Positions 22,500 to 34,000 are shown, counted from the stretch's first letter. The stretch: DNA of 64,000 bases from Pterobdella sp. o SKG-2022 (GCA_964035795.1 OZ038320.1:15507651-15571650); one strand, 5' to 3'. Notes: generated from the sequence alone by a model not told the origin. Program-made: numbers and translations.

Positions 22500-22592
22500 T
22501 TTTGCTTATTTAAAGGATTATCCTATTGTGAATTTTCTTTTTTTCTATCACCATTGCCAAATAGTAGATGTATACTCAAGTTACAATAATTT
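22500..22592 (+). repeat. Dispersed repeat shared with 43655-43780
   Basis: TTTGCTTATTTAAAGGATTA, TTTTCTTTTTTTCTATCACC and ATTGCCAAATAGTAGATG then CTCAAGTTA recur at 43655-43780 in the same order with small changes and one extra internal stretch. Confidence 0.6.
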
Positions 22593-22599
22593 TTGGCGC

Positions 22600-23259
22600 C
22601 AATCGAAGGTGGCTCGAATAGTCGATTTTTATACTTAAAAAACTACATAATTCAGTTTAAAATGTCAAAATATTATTATTTGAAATAATTTCGCAATTTT
22701 ATTTCAAAATTCGATAACTTAGTACAATAACATACAAGAACATACAGGGATGATTTCGGATTTTTTGCTTTACATAGAAAGAAGATTGTGAACATCATCA
22801 ATTTGCTTCTATGCAACAACAAAAATCAAGATAAACACTTCATGGCTTTTTGGGAGTTATAAAGGCTGACATTACTCGGATGAAAATTCTATAAGTGATA
22901 AAAAAAATATTATCTGTTAATTAATATCAAAGAAAGAAACAAAAAAAAAAAAGAAGCAATTTCTGGTTTCAATTGTGATGATGTGGAAGTCCCATTGAAG
23001 AAAAAAGATGAAGACAATGAAGTTGTTCAAATTTTGTCTAAAATTAATATTTGATTGCTCAAAATATTTTATCTGAAGTTTTATCTATATATATTTCTTT
23101 GTTCATTATCACAGATTTAATTATTTTTATACACTCATAAAATCAATTCAGTTTTCTAAATTTTATTTTTATAAGTATTATTATGTTTGCTTTTGTTTCA
23201 AACAACAGACCTTTTTTTTATATAATCTTAGTTAACTGTTTTGTTTATTTAGTTATCAT
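22600..23259. other. AT-rich DNA, nothing recognised
   Basis: No frame with a domain, no further copy of the known repeats. Confidence 0.5.
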
Positions 23260-24900
23260 CCAAAGTCCAATCCTGACCTCCTCGCGGTGGGTGATGGTAA
23301 CGGGGTTGGTGTCGATGCTATGCCGTCGGAAACTCATGTTCCTGGTAGGGCCTCCCAAGGCGGACAGATTTGAAAGTGGCAGTGAAAGGCTGCAACCCGG
23401 CTAACATAGGGCAATGGTGAAAACTTCTGCCTCTGAACTTTTTATCAACTTCGAAACACGTCTGTGGAGTCTCTTCCAAAGTGCCATGGAAAAAGCAGAC
23501 GTGGTGGTGGAGTAGTAAGGTAGACGCCGCTGTGAGTGAGAAAAGGAAATTTTTCAAATTATCGAAAGCGGGTGGTAGTCGTGATGACTATGTCTCAGCT
23601 AAACGAGCATCTAATCGCATAATAACTATATGCCAAAAAATGAGGCTTTAAATGTCATCTTCAAAAGAAAACGGCTGATTTCACCAACATCTTTCGTCTA
23701 GCCAAGCAAATAAGGCATAATAACCAAGATGTTGTGGGCGAGAAACCAGTACTAAATGACAGGGGCACGTTGTCATTAGATGACTCAGCAAAGATAGCCG
23801 CGTATGGTTCAGCTTATGTATGTGGGTGTGAAGAGCATTATAAAGGTTGGTGATGTGTGCAGCAAGGAATTTGGTGTAGATGTAGGCGTACATCGGGGTT
23901 CAGTTCTAAGTCCCATTTTTTTCATTATAGTAAATGGAGCTGTTTTTATGGGAACTGCTGTACGCTGATGATTTAGTAATTCTGAAACATTAGAAGGTTT
24001 GGTTTCTAGGTTGGAAAATCGGCTTAGAGGTTAAAGGGCTTAAGGTAAATATGGTGAAAACGAAGGTTATGGTATGTGAACATGCTCAAAAAATCTGGTT
24101 GCTTTCCATGTGGTGTAGGCTGTAATTCGATTTTTTGTGAAGGTTGTAAAAGTTGGGTGCATAAGAAGTGTTATGATATAAGCGGTGGTTTAAAGAGAGA
24201 TCCATCATACAGATGTGCTTGTTGTCTAGGTACGGCACGACCAGTGGATGGTAGGAAAATAACTGAAGTCCAAATGGGTAATGACAAGTTGGAAGTTGTT
24301 ACTGACTTTTGTTATCTTGGTGACATGATTTCTGCTGGGAAGGCTGCGAACTTTCTTCAATCACCAGATGCAAGTCTGCTTGGAATGAGTTTCGTCAGCT
24401 TCTTCCACTTCTCACCAATCTCCATCTACTTTTCACAACCAGAGGTCAAATCCACAACACGTAAACTAGAGATGTGATGCTGCACTCTTCTGAAACCTGG
24501 AGCCTAACAACACCTTCCCTGAACCGATTGAAGCGCAATGACTTGGCTATGATTTGATGGATTCGCAAAGCCAGGGTTGAAGACAAGTTAAGTGCAGAAA
24601 AATTGCATGCAAAACTTGGCATTCAGAACATAGAATCGGCGTTGTGTTGTCATAGGTTGAGATGGTTTGGTCATGGAGTGCGCAGCTCAGATTGGCTTTC
24701 AAAAGTCAGAGAATTCAAAGTTGTTGGTGTTAAAAGACCCGGTAGGCCAAAAATGACATGGGAAGAGTTGCGGAAAAAGAATCGGGCAAAGCTCAATTTG
24801 TTGGAAATCGACCCACACGACCGCCTTACGTGGAAAAGACTTGTTTTCAAAAAAGCCTACCCTCTACTGAAGAAAATGGGCTAAATAGAATGATGATGAC
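23260..24900 (+). pseudogene. APE-type LINE with zinc finger in the RT tail (internally deleted)
   Basis: Frames in order: WWWSSKVDAAVSEKRKFFKL (endonuclease-RT linker, about 23495-23560), AKQIRHNNQDVVGEKPVLND, then a jump to HRGSVLSPIFFIIVN and LLYADDLVIL (RT catalytic box, about 23955-23985). These are followed by KGLKVNMVKTKVMV, a Cys/His finger CNSIFCEGCKSWVHKKC, FCYLGDMISAG, SETWSLTTPSLNRLKRNDLA, LRWFGHGVRSSDW and RPGRPKMTWEELR. It ends at KKMG followed by AATGATGATGAC, an ATG-trinucleotide tail like that of the 44-kb copy. The RT fingers between the linker and GSVLSP are deleted. The 23260-23440 part is less AT-rich and is probably its 5' leader. Confidence 0.85.
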
Positions 24901-24979
24901 TTGCATATTTATATATATATATTGCGGCCTCTCAACCATACACTTGTGCTTGGCTCACTGCACTTACTGCTTCGTCTTT

Positions 24980-25640
24980 AGGCAACCTGCTTTCAAACGA
25001 TTGTCTCCGTTACGCTTTGGCTCTCCGTACTGGCTTTAACGTGTTTCAAACTTTTACTTGTCGCTGTGGTGAAGAGGTTGATAAATTTGGGCTGCATCCT
25101 CCATCTTGCGATAAAAGGGGAGGCCGTTATCCTCGTCATTGTGCTCTAAACAAAATTCTGTTTCGAGCTTTAAAACGTCGCTGGCTTCAATTCAATCCTT
25201 GAACCTTCCGGTCTCGATTTTGACGCTAGTAAAAAGCCCGACGGCGTTGTTCTTCCGTATAAAAAAGGAAAGTTTTTGACTTGGGATGCCACCTTTACGG
25301 ACACGTTTTTTGCATCCGCATCCCTAAATTCGGCAGTCTTTCCAGGCTCTTCTGCTCGTAATGCGGAAATTTCAAAAACCGTCAAATACTCATTTCTTCA
25401 GCCCTGTTATTTGTTCATTCTTGTAGTGGTTGAGACTTCTGGGGTTTTGGCCCAGTCAGTAGAAATTTTTTATTGGAGTTGGGCAACAAAATGAAGGAAC
25501 GTACCTCTGTCAATCTGGAGACAATCTGGCTTTTTAAGGCTTGTCGATTGCTATTGTCAGAGCCTTACCATGTCCTACAAAGCTGGCAGGGCACAAGAAG
25601 AAGCAATTTTGAAGAGCGCACTACCATGGAGATAGTAATG
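24980..25640 (+). pseudogene. Retroelement C-terminal region with Cys/His knuckle and PD-(D/E)xK-like block
   Basis: Frames give LSNDCLRYALALRTGFNV, then FTCRCGEEVDKFGLHPPSC followed by RYPRHCALNKILFRAL. After a stop comes LEPSGLDFDASKKPDGVVLP, YKKGKFLTWDATFTDTFF, then VETSGVLAQSVE. The C-x-C-x8-H-x3-C knuckle followed by P-D-G...W-D-A-T looks like a nuclease module that follows the RT in a group of retroelements; I know the pattern but not a secure clade name. Frame breaks occur around 25200 and 25490. No RT is adjacent, so this is a 3' remnant. Confidence 0.55.
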
Positions 25641-25876
25641 ATAAATTAATGAAAATAATAATAAGCATAGTAATAAGTTTTTATTATTCATTATTTATGT
25701 TTTATTGAGTTCATTCATTCTGCTCACCGATTCTTGATGATAGACATTTCAAGAGTCTCACATATTTCATAATTTTTTTTGTTTAACAATTTTGGATTTT
25801 TTACATACTTGTATTTGGAAATTAAACTTATAAAAATTGTATAAAAAAAGATCAAAAATACATATAATCGAATATA
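25641..25876. other. AT-rich DNA, nothing recognised
   Basis: Short spacer between the retroelement remnant and the next dispersed repeat. Confidence 0.5.
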
Positions 25877-25940
25877 ATTTCAGAACACTGGTTACTTTAT
25901 TAAGATGCGAAGCTTTTCGTTAACAAAGTAACATTTCGAA
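25877..25940 (-). repeat. Dispersed ~95-bp repeat, reverse copy
   Basis: TTTCAGAACACTGGTTACTT, then TTAAGATGCGAAGCTTTTCG and TTAACAAAGTAACATTTCG. The left block is also in the inverted pair at 7941 (TTTCAGAACATTAGTTA). It directly abuts the truncated 5' end of the next LINE. Confidence 0.65.
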
Positions 25941-25944
25941 GTAT

Positions 25945-28405
25945 TCGCTTTAAAAAACATAAAATATATTCCAAATAAAATGATAAAAGAGAAGGCCAAT
26001 AAAAAAAATAATTAATTTAATACCAACAAACAAATTGAAAGAAACAAATATTTCAATACTTGCTGGTGCTGTAATAATAACTGATGAATTGGGGTACCAA
26101 AAAAGAGTTATAATGGTCATAAAGATCCTCCATGGAAAATAAGATGAAAAAATAAGGTAAAAGATTGCTCTAAAGATTTATCAGAATTAGAAGAAAGTAA
26201 ACGAAGTAAATATACAGTCCATGAGTATTTAAAAGAAAAGTATAAACTAGTATAAATATAAGTATAAAGTGCATAAATTAAACATTATGGCAATAACAGC
26301 AAAAATAAAAAGATATACTAAAAGAATGAAACAATATTACCAACAAAATTATTCGAAAATAACCAACAAAAATTTTATCAAAAGATGAATGAAAAAAAAG
26401 AGATAAAATTTATACCAGAAAAAGAAAGCACAAAAGAGTTTTGGAAAAACATATGGAGAAATTCTTTCAAGCACAATGCAAAAGTAAGTTGGTGTAAGGA
26501 TGTGAAACAACAATGCAGTGAATTATGCCAACAAGAAGAAATTAGTATTACAACAGAAATGATGAAAGATGCTTTTAAAAAAAGTTCACTTTGGAAGGCC
26601 CTTGGTCCAGATGGAGTGCAGAGATACCGGATCAAAACTTTTTCTGCACTATATGAAAAAATTGGCAAACAGATAAATGAAGCTGTTCAAACGGGTGAAG
26701 TACCTGAATGGCTTACTAGAGGTAGAACAGTACTGATACCAAAAGACCCAAAAACAGGAAACATACCATGAAATTTCAGAACGATAACATGTTTACCAAT
26801 AATGTGGAAAATTATTAACTTTTATTATAAGCGATAAAAGTTAACGACATTAAGACGATTAAAATTTATTACTTTGGGAACAAAATGGACGTGGAAAAGA
26901 AACTAGAAAATCAAAAGACAACAGGAACATTAGGATGTCTCTAAAAAGAAGGAAATTGAATCTTAAATGAATACCGTAAGAATATTCAGTAAAGATATAT
27001 GCATTGAATTTTGAATAGTAGTGCTCAAGAGAGGAAAGTTAGATAAAGACACAAACGATTTAGTTCTCTCAAACGATGAAATTATCAAATCCCTGGATGA
27101 AAATACTAGCTATAAACATTTAGGAATGCTAGAAACAGAGAATATCAAAAACAGTGAAGTGAATATGAAAAAAGACTAAAAAATAGTTTGAAATCAAATC
27201 TAAACGCAGAAAATCTAACGAAAACGATTAACACATGGGCTGTATCCATTTTCAGATATAGTGCTGGAATAATAGATTGGACTAAACAAGAACTCCAAAA
27301 CCTTGACCACAAAACTAGGAAGATGATGACAGCATACAAAGCTTTGCACCCAAAAGCTTATGTTGACAGATTATATGTACATAGAAAAGATGGAGGAAGA
27401 GGTCTGATGAGTATTGAAAAGACCATAGCATATGAAAAGCATAGCATCAATTTCTAGATTTCAAATAGTTCAAACGAAGTTATGTCATCAACTAAGAAAC
27501 TCATAAAGATAACTAAGGAATGCTCGAAATCCTAATTTAAAGTAGAGCCGAGAGAAGAAAGAAAAGAAAAATGAAAAAATAAGGTTATGCACGGACAATT
27601 TACAAGGCAAGTTAAAGATTTTGATTTGAAGAAAAGTCGGCAATCGCCCAAGAGGATGTCTGAAACGTTAAACAGAAAGTCTACTTATAGCAGCTCAAGA
27701 TCTAGCTCTTGGAACTAACTATCGTAAAGCAAGAATTGAACGCAGTAGAGAATCAGCCAACTGTCGAATGTGCAAAAAAAAAGATGGAACCGTAACTTAT
27801 TTAGTTAGCAAATGTAGCAAGTTGGCACAAAAAGAATACAAAAGAAGACATGATAAAGTCGCAACAGCGGTTCATTGGGGCATCTTAAAAACAAACAATC
27901 TTCCACATTTGAAACATTGGTACGAGCACAAAGCGGAAGCTGTTATGGAAAACGAGAAAGTTGAAATATTATGGAATTTTAACATTTATGTTGACAAATT
28001 AATCAATGCAAGACGCCCAGACATAGTTGTCATAAAGAAAGATCTGAAAGAATGTTATATCATAGACATAGCTATACCAGGAGATATTTGAACAGAAATA
28101 AAAGAAAAAAAAGAAGATAAATACCGAGAATTATCCAGATTATAGGAGGTGAAAACAACAGTAATTCCAGTAGTAATAGTTGCTTTAGGAAAAATAACAA
28201 ATAAATTAACCAATTATCTTAAACTCTTTGGTGTAAACATATCGTTTGAAACAATACAAAATCAGCCTTACTTGGTAGTGGTTTTATTTTGAGAAAAGTG
28301 CTGGAAAGGAGTCAAGAAAACTAGTTTTTGGTCACCCTAGGCTTTTGAAAAAAGCTCGGTACCAAACTCATAACCGGCTTAGTCGTGAGAAAGCACATAA
28401 TAATA
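25945..28405 (+). pseudogene. R4/Dong-like LINE, copy A (5'-truncated, RT core deleted)
   Basis: Starts inside the ORF at text equal to KNIKYIPNKMIK and runs to the 3' UTR. Blocks: KEFWKNIWRNSFKHN, ISITTEMMKDAFKKSSLWKA, LGPDGVQ (RT block 1), GRTVLIPKDPKTGN. Near 26920-26960 about 400 bases are lost relative to copy D, including the catalytic Y-x-D-D. Then come NTVRIFSKDICIEF, a thumb region, CRMCKKKDGTV (start of the C-x2-C-x-H-x4-C knuckle, degenerate in the His part), HWGILKTNNLPHLKHWYEHK and ARRPDIVVIKKDLKECYIID. The last block is the R-P-D...D core of the restriction-like nuclease. The 3' UTR has GGTCACCCTAGGCTTTTG and ACCGGCTTAGTCGTGAG, then an AAT-rich tail. Stops and frameshifts are numerous. 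Confidence 0.88.
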
Positions 28406-28431
28406 ATGATAACAATAACAATAATAATAAG
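28406..28431 (+). repeat. (AAT)n tail of copy A, junction with the next element
   Basis: Imperfect AAT/AAC repeats separate copy A's 3' UTR from the 5' leader that begins AGTGAGCTCCGTTG. No unique sequence intervenes. Confidence 0.85.
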
Positions 28432-29470
28432 TGAGCTCCGTTGATTTCATGAATTATTGTAATAGTGTTTTATATTTGCAAAAAAATTTATATAAACAAC
28501 TTAAATCAAGTGAAGAACATATATAAATTTATTGAAAAAAGTATTTAAGGAATAATAAAGTTTTGCTGGTCAGCTTGAAATTGCATCAGAAAAAACTTGA
28601 TTCAAACACGGAAAAATACGAAATGTTGCGGAAAAATTAATGATAAATTTAAAAAAAATTCAGAGATTGTCTTTTTGCACTTCTACGTATCTCGAAATTT
28701 CAATTAAAGTTGGATAAGTTTTTATAGAAGATGGCCGCTGTATAAACAAGTGACCAGCAATAAAGAGCTATAAATAGATCTAACAACAAAGAAAGTATAA
28801 CAATCAAAAAATAATATAAGCTTCAAAAAAACAAAAATAAATAATTTAAATAAGAATTAATGAAATTATAAATAAGTAAAATAATAAAATATTAATAATG
28901 AAAAATTAAATAATAATTAAAAAATTGAAAAACATTATAAAATTAAACCAAACTCACAAGCAACAAAACAACAAACCACCTTCGAAAATTTCAAAAAATC
29001 AGAGATCAATAAAATGAAAGAATCCCGCATCGTTCTTCCCGCGGTCAAACAAGGAACGCCACCTTCAGTAAATGATCAGACTGTGGTCGAAAAATTCGCT
29101 GATAGATCAAACTTCTCTCAAAATAAAAACCTAAGTAGACCCCAGAACGGGATTTCACCCACCCCTGGCCACTCAGGTTTACCAATGATTCATTTCAGAG
29201 AAAAAAGAAATAAATGGACTAGAGAGGGCTGAAGAAGTTATTTATTGTTTTTACTATACACTAAAAAACCCAAGATCTAGTAACAAGACTGGTATATAGG
29301 TATCATTAATGATACCTATATACCATGGTGCCAGCGCAATAATGAAAGCAACAGGAGGAAAAACATGGATGCAAATAAATTAGCGAATCAAAGATACATC
29401 ATTCGCAATAAAAAACTGATTGATATAGATATAAAACAAATTAAAGAGCAGGTCATAAATGATACACAAA
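28432..29470 (+). mobile_element. R4/Dong-like LINE 5' module (leader and N-terminal region)
   Basis: The leader starts GAGCTCCGTTG and TTTCATGAATTATTG and recurs at 31441, 37956 and 50755. The open frame from 29014 reads SRIVLPAVKQGTPPSVND and NKWTREG, then after frame breaks DTYIPWCQRNNES and ANKLANQRYIIRNKKL and IKQIKEQVINDTQK. W-T-R-E-E...C-Y-Y followed by K-L-A-N-Q-R-R-Y-I is the N-terminal Myb-like DNA-binding region found in R2-superfamily LINEs. The 29017-29150 segment is nearly identical to 31905-32050, so this subfamily moved recently or was duplicated. Confidence 0.8.
29290..29325. repeat. 36-bp perfect palindrome inside the 5' module
   Basis: Two 18-base arms with no loop: TGGTATATAGGTATCATT and its reverse complement. 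The sister copy at 32170-32205 has only the right arm after CAAGACT, so the left arm is a 17-base inverted duplication gained in this copy. Confidence 0.95.
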
Positions 29471-29619
29471 AATAATATAGATAATACTAATAAATAAGAT
29501 AATAATATAAAAATCGAAATAATAATAATGATGATGATAATAATAATAATTTTGGTAACAATAATAACAATGATAATAATAATAAAAATGATGATAATAA
29601 TAATAATAATAACAATGAA
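29470..29619 (+). repeat. AAT/GAT tract encoding poly-Asn/Asp
   Basis: Read in the frame that enters the following RT segment, this tract is runs of Asn and Asp codons with a few Lys, then NENLVEVEIKRG. It is therefore plausibly part of the coding sequence and not only a genomic microsatellite. Confidence 0.7.
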
Positions 29620-31297
29620 AATCTGGTTGAAGTAGAAATAAAGAGAGGAATATTCCAAGGAGACTCATTATCTCCACTTTGTTTGTCATAGCCCTCATTT
29701 CTCTAACGCAGATACTGAAAGCTACAAGACATTGTTACAGCTTTGCAAATAAAGAAAAGATCAACCATCTACTTCATATGTATGATCTCAAACTGTATGC
29801 CAAAACCGAGGAAGCACTCGAATCACTAGTATAGACAGTAAGAGTTTTTAGTGAAGATATCGGCATGAAATTCAGTATCGAGAAGTGTTCAATGTTATAA
29901 TGAAAAGAGGGAAAAAAGTTAAATCAGATGGAATTAAGCTACCCGACGACACAGTAATGAAAGCATTGAGAGATGGAGAAGGATACAAGTACCTGGGTAT
30001 ATTACAGGCTGACGATTTACAGAAAAAAGAAATGAAAATCAAAGTCTTCAATGAATACAAAAAAAGAGTGCGGAAGATTGTTAAGACAAAACTGAATGGA
30101 AGGAATATTGTTAAGAGTATTAATACTTGGGCCATCCCTGTTTTGAGATATTCAGCGCCTTTCCTTAGTTGAACAAAGACTGAACTTGAGTCAATAGATG
30201 AGAAAACAAGAAAACTCTTAACAATGCATAATGGACTGCACCCACGAAGTGATGTAGATAGGTTATATATACCAAAGAAAGTCGGCGGACGATGACTGGC
30301 AAATGCTGAAGATACTGTTATTTTGGCCAAAATCAGCTTTGAGGATCACATCAAAAAAAGCGATGAAAGACTTTTATGTGCAACTAGAAGGGATTTTGAA
30401 AATCCAGTAATTGCCACAGTGAAAGATATGAAGAAAAATATTCAAGATGAGAGAATAAAAAAATGGAATGAAAAAAGAATTTATGGACAGTTCTTGAGGG
30501 ATACATCCGCAAAAGTAGTCAAAGAGTTAAGTTGGAGATGGCTGAAAAAAGGCGATTTGAAAATCCAGACTGAGTCACTTTTATGTGCGGCGCAAGAACA
30601 AGCCTTGAGGACCAACTATCTCAAATTCTATATAGATAAAACAGCTAATAGCCCACTGTGTAGAATGTGCGGCAACAAAGGTAAAACCGTTCAACACATA
30701 ATCTGCGAATGTGAGAAGCTCGCTCAAAAAGAGTACAAGATGACATTGCTAGAAGACTCCATTGGGACTTGTGTAAGAAAAATGGATTAAAATGCAATGT
30801 AAAGTGGTACGAACATGAGCCAGATAGTTTTGTGGAGAATGATGACATAAAGTTGCTATGGGACTTCAATATACAATGTGACAATATGATAGAAGCCCGT
30901 CGACCTGACATTGTCGTTTTACACAAAAAGCAGAAAAAATGCTTGATTGTGGATGTTGCTGTACCTGGAGACTGCAGAATCAATGAAAAAGAAAAAGAAA
31001 AAATTGATAAGTATCAGGATCTGCGAAGAGGAGTTAGCAAACTATGGCAGCAAAAGAAAGTGCATGTGGTACCAATTGTAATTGGAGTCCTTGGAAATAT
31101 AAACAAGAACTTCATAGGCTTTCTCCACCAATTAGAAATTAATACAAATATGGGAGAGTTGCAAAAAGCGGCATTACTCGGTACCGTAAGAATCTTGAGG
31201 AAAGTTCTGGAGCTGTAGTCAGACTTAGTAAGACTCTGGTCATTAGTTTTGACCCGTCTTACTAAAATTTTCTTGGCAAAATGTTTGATAGATTTCA
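29620..31297 (+). pseudogene. R4/Dong-like LINE, copy B (RT palm to nuclease)
   Basis: Begins at VEVEIKRGIFQGDSLSP (RT block 4 region) and, with frameshifts, MYDLKLYAKTEE in place of the Y-M-D-D box. Then come YLGILQADDLQKKEMKIK, NTWAIPVLRYSAPF and a long open stretch 30323-30790. The zinc knuckle is complete: CRMCGNKGKTVQHIICEC (C-x2-C-x8-H-x4-C, 30660-30713). After a shift come WYEHEPDSFVEND, EARRPDIVVLHKKQKKCLIV and DVAVPGD, the R-P-D...D-V nuclease core, then VHVVPIVIGVLGNI and LLGTVRILRKVLEL to the stop at 31218. The C-terminal half is the best preserved of all copies. The region between the N-terminal module and GDSLSP, including RT blocks 0-3, is missing. Confidence 0.88.
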
Positions 31298-31440
31298 TAA
31301 TAATAATAACAACAACCATAATAATAATAATAAGCAAAATAATAAAAATAATAATAATAATAAAAATAATTATAATAAAAATAATGATGATAATAATAAA
31401 AATAGTAATGTAATAATAATAAAAAAAAAGAATAAAAAAG
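31298..31440 (+). repeat. (AAT)n tail of copy B and junction
   Basis: Long imperfect AAT/AAC tract followed at about 31441 by GGTCGGTTTGTGTTGTTCG and then the same leader (GTCTCCGTTGAATTCATT) that starts the other 5' modules. Confidence 0.85.
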
Positions 31441-32430
31441 GTCGGTTTGTGTTGTTCGACTTAAGTGGTCTCCGTTGAATTCATTGCACCAGAAACAACT
31501 TGATCCAAACACAGAATAAAATACGAAATGTTGCGAAAAAAGTGATGATAAATTTTATAAAAACTCAAAGATCGTCTTTTTGCCCTTCTACGTATTTCAA
31601 AATTTCAACCAAAGTTGGATAACTTTTACAAAAATGGCCGCTGTATAAACAAGTGACCAGGAGTTAAAGAACTATAAATAGATCTAAAAACAAAGAAAGT
31701 ATGACAATCTAAAAATAATTATGAGCTTTAAAAAACAAAAAAAATAATAAAATTATAAATAAGTCAAATGATAAAATATTAATAATAAAAAAATAAGTAA
31801 TACTAATAATTAAAAAGTTGAAAAACATTGTAAAATCAAACCAAACTCATAAGTAACAAAACATCGAACGACCTTCAAAAATTTCAAAATATCAGATATC
31901 AATAAAATGAAAGAATCCCGCATCGTTCTTCCCGCGGTCAAACAAGGAACGCCACCTTCAGTAAATGATCAGACTGTGGTCGAAAAATTCGTTGATAGAT
32001 CAAACTTCTCTCAAAATAAAAACCTAAGTAGACCCCAGAACGGGATTTGACTCACCTCTGGCCATTTAGATTCACCAAGGACTCATAACAGAGAAAAAAA
32101 ATAGACTAGAGAGGAGTATAAAGAAGTTTTTTATTGTTTTTACTATGCACTAGAAAACCCAAGATCTAGTAACAAGACTAATGATACCTATATACCATGG
32201 TGCCAGCGCAATAATGAAAGCAACAGGAGGAAAAAAATGGATGCAAATCAATTAGCGAATCAAAGAAGATACATCCTTCGCCATAAAAAACCTACTGATA
32301 TAGTTATAGAACAAATTAAAGAACAGATCATAAATGATACCCAAAAAGAAAATAATAGATTTAATTTTTTATTTTATTTTATTTTAAATATAATATTAAT
32401 AAAAATCGAAACAATAATAATTTTTTTTTT
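31441..32430 (+). mobile_element. R4/Dong-like LINE 5' module, second tandem copy
   Basis: Same leader and N-terminal coding blocks as 28432-29470: SRIVLPAVKQGTPPSVND, TREEYKEVFYCFYYALENP, DTYIPWCQRNNES, ANQLANQRRYILRHKKP and IKEQIINDTQKENN. It ends in an AATAATAATT run followed by poly-T at 32420-32433, where a reverse L2/CR1-like LINE begins. No RT follows, so the element is 3'-lost or was interrupted. Confidence 0.8.
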
Positions 32431-32433
32431 TTA

Positions 32434-34000
32434 ACAAAATTCTTTTATTGATATAAACAACTTCATGAAACTCAACAAGTTGAAGTGAAATGAATAACAA
32501 AAATAATTAAAACAACTTATAAGAATAAAAGAAAATGGCTTACATAGAATTAAATCAAATTAATAAAACATGCCTTTCAAGGGTATAATGACATACCGTA
32601 AATGAAATGGCATAAAAAACAAAACAAAACAAAGAATTCAATTAGAATGAAATAAAAAATAAGGTAATAACAGACTAGATTTATAACTTGGAGCTGTTTA
32701 GAGTATATTTTTTCACAAGGGTTTTGAATAGTTTTGATGATTTTATTGATTTAAGATTATCTGGTAATTGATTCCAGCATTTAGCATTTTTTACTCTTAA
32801 AGATAATTTCTTTTTATTAGTTTTATATTTTTCTATAACTAAATTGTTATTATTTCTTATATTGTAGTTATAGGTTCTAGTGTAAAGAGATTAGAAAAAA
32901 AGTCAGAAAGAAGATTATTTATATGTTTAAAACTAAATATTAAAGTGTTTAAAATACTTATGTTATTTATATTCAATATTCACATTAATTAACATGCGAG
33001 AGAATGCCTTTTTGGAAGAATAAATTGGAGCAAGCCAGAAATCAAAGACAATGGCAGATACTAAGTTTTCTCTCCAAAAGAAACTACTGACAAGAGAAAT
33101 TTTGGAAATAAGAAAAAATAATTCAGTAAAAATCGGTTATAATGATTCTCAATAGCACGTAGACACAAAAGCCTGAGATCCCTCACTCGAGAAACTTCGC
33201 AAAAAAGCAAAAAAAAAATCAGGATACTGTTCAAAGGAGGTGACACGGAGATTAATTTCTCTGCAAAAAATGAAAATATTATTCTTTGAACTCTAAAGCA
33301 TATCTAAACTCCATTATTTTTTTAAAATAATCTTTTTAACTTTAGTTTACATGATTACATAGACAGTTATCAAATTAACATTGAAATAATGGTAATGAAA
33401 AATAAGTTGTTTCTAAATTAGTTAATAACCAAATTTTTTTACCTATAGTATTTGTTTAAACTGCTTTATAACCATAGTTACTAACTAACTTTTTTTCGCT
33501 AATGTTTTTTGATAAGGCTAAACTTATCAAAAATTATAGCTACTTTTTGCTCAATAAATGTACTGATTTTTTCCCATAAATTGACGTTGAAAACTGTTGA
33601 TATTGCTAATAAGTACATTAGGATGTCTCTAAAAAGTTATATTCAATATTTCTAAATCTTTATAATATGTTTATCAAATAGATAATTAAAGAAAGTTCTG
33701 ATTGTTAAATTTTGTTGTATTGGAAATTTTTTTATATTAGATTTATAATTACATGCCCAAACAGTGTTACAATAATTAATATGTTAATATTTATATAAGA
33801 GCTTAATACAAGTTTAAGAGGGTTTTAGTATTTAGTTTATAAGTCTTTTAAAAGAAATATTTTTTACTCTTTATTTTAAATAGTTTATTCACTAGATAGT
33901 CAATATAATGTTTAAAACTTAAATTATTATCAAATATTATACCTAATTATTTAAAGTTGATTTTATAAATATTAGGATTGTTACAATTCACAAAAAAACC
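32434..34000 (-). pseudogene. L2/CR1-like LINE relic (C-terminal region), interrupted
   Basis: From right to left on the minus strand: LGIIFDNNLSFKHYIDYLVN (33960-33890), LINTKTLLNLY, then further left NNNLVIEKYKTNKKKLSLRV, NAKCWNQLPDNLKSIKSSKL and FKTLVKKYTLN (about 32870-32690). These match the C-terminal segments of L2/CR1 reverse transcriptases (the K-F-W-N-x-L-P-x-x-I-K pattern). Frameshifts occur. The stretch 32985-33650 does not match and probably contains an insertion; part of it (33511-33600) is the repeat shared with 2607-2692. Confidence 0.7.
33511..33600 (+). repeat. Diverged dispersed repeat shared with 2607-2692
   Basis: GATAAGGCTAAACTTATC, AAAATTATAGCTAC, AATGTACTGATTTTTTCCC and ATAAATTGACGTTGAAAAC, as described for the left copy. 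It lies inside the interrupted L2/CR1-like LINE. Confidence 0.5.

Noticed and set aside
29453..29698. CRISPR-like or satellite arrays in the AAT tracts
   Set aside because: Simple trinucleotide repeats without spacer structure in a eukaryotic, LINE-rich context.
26925..33640. Shared string ACATTAGGATGTCTCTAAA at 26932 and 33616
   Set aside because: The identity covers about 22 bases only, with no extension on either side; insufficient to call a repeat family.
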